From Pseudomonadota bacterium (GTDB lineage Bacteria > Desulfobacterota > Anaeroferrophillalia > Anaeroferrophillales > Anaeroferrophillaceae): DNA of 5,056 nt. The position numbers and the translations under genes are program-made. Position 1 is the first letter of the stretch; each line of letters begins with the position of its first letter. The stretch is taken from positions 1 through 5,056 of the forward strand of contig DQWO01000117.1 of NCBI GenBank assembly GCA_011042595.1, given 5' to 3'. Below are positions 4,617 through 5,056 of the stretch, one piece after another. The notes under the pieces were generated by a model. It was not told the DNA's origin, made no database searches, and saw only the letters and a list, made by a program, of their open reading frames with translations.

Positions 4617-5056
4617 TTTATCTGGACAATGCCGCCACCTCGTTTCCAAAACCCCCTGAAGTGCTGGCGGCAATGAATCACTGCGCCACTGCCGTTGGTG
4701 CCAGTCCCGGCCGTTCCAGCCATCGACCGGCAGCTGACGCCGGCCGCCTGGTTTTCCAGGCCCGGGAACAGGCCGCCAGACTTTTCAATATCAGCGATTC
4801 CAGCCGGATAATCTTCACCAAAAACGTTACCGAAGCCCTGAACCTGGCAATATTCGGCTTGGTGCAGCCTGGAGACCGGGTTCTGACCACGGCAATGGAA
4901 CATAATTCGGTTATTCGTCCCTTGCGTTACCTGGAGCAGGAAGGCCGCATCACCCTTGATATTATTCCGGCGACGCCAACCGGAAAACCAGACCTTGAAT
5001 ACCTAAAGCACCAACTCCAAAAACATTCTTTTCAACTGGCCGTTTTAAATCACGGA
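4613..5056 (+). CDS. Cysteine desulfurase family PLP enzyme (class V aminotransferase), N-terminal part
   Basis: An open frame of 148 codons that continues past the right edge; the family is usually about 380-400 residues. It begins MIYLDNAATSFPKPPEV, the class V aminotransferase/desulfurase opening. It continues with GASPGRSSHRPA, then IIFTKNVTEALNLAIFG (PLP phosphate-binding region), and TTAMEHNSVIRPL, which contains the His that stacks on PLP. It ends at LNHG, just before the usual SNVTG-type segment. The PLP lysine and catalytic cysteine loop lie outside the window. These enzymes release sulfur from cysteine, or selenium from selenocysteine, as an enzyme-bound persulfide or perselenide. 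The style (short N-terminus, MIYLDNAATSFPKP) fits the NifS/CsdB-like subgroup commonly found beside yedF. Its ATG overlaps the yedF stop in ATGA, indicating coupling. The first half is visibly richer in G and C than the leftward genes. Confidence 0.9.
   Translation, partial: MIYLDNAATSFPKPPEVLAAMNHCATAVGASPGRSSHRPAADAGRLVFQAREQAARLFNISDSSRIIFTKNVTEALNLAIFGLVQPGDRVLTTAMEHNSVIRPLRYLEQEGRITLDIIPATPTGKPDLEYLKHQLQKHSFQLAVLNHG

Noticed and set aside
4523..4903. A 126-codon open frame on the minus strand across the yedF-desulfurase junction
   Set aside because: It is antisense to two genes with clear conserved motifs, is low in complexity (Gly/Ser/Arg runs) and has no supporting start context.

Overview
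The window looks like chromosomal DNA from a Gram-negative, selenocysteine-using bacterium. A delta-proteobacterial (Desulfobacterota-type) lineage is the best guess. The reasons are a genuine selenocysteine tRNA gene, a YedF-family selenium-metabolism protein beside a cysteine-desulfurase-like enzyme, a CpoB/YbgF envelope protein, and a LysM protein with a tryptophan-rich LysM domain. The lineage is inferred from gene content and style, not from a database match. There is no sign of phage, insertion sequence, CRISPR array or plasmid functions.

Layout, minus strand, in the direction of transcription (right to left): selC (tRNA-Sec, 3634-3731) with a promoter just upstream; tatA (3369-3587); folK (2850-3365, TTG start); a TalC-type transaldolase (2094-2744); cpoB/ybgF (1342-2058); a LysM exported protein (242-1300). 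These genes are tightly packed and no convincing terminator separates them, so they may form one operon, with a possible extra promoter ahead of the transaldolase. Next come a near-consensus promoter (197-225), a leader of about 140 nt, and the first 17 codons of rplU (ribosomal protein L21), cut by the left window edge.

Layout, plus strand: after a 261-nt divergent intergenic region (3732-3992) come yedF (3993-4616) and a class V aminotransferase of the cysteine desulfurase family (4613 to beyond the right edge). The last two overlap by four bases (ATGA) and are therefore probably translationally coupled.

How they fit together: selC supplies the tRNA on which selenocysteine is made. The yedF-desulfurase pair looks like a chalcogen (sulfur or selenium) mobilisation and relay module: a PLP enzyme that can generate a persulfide or perselenide, and a two-domain TusA-DsrE-like carrier. 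Their head-to-head arrangement with selC is the most interesting part of the window. The leftward genes are otherwise ordinary: protein export (TatA), folate synthesis (FolK), pentose phosphate metabolism (transaldolase) and envelope maintenance (CpoB, LysM protein).
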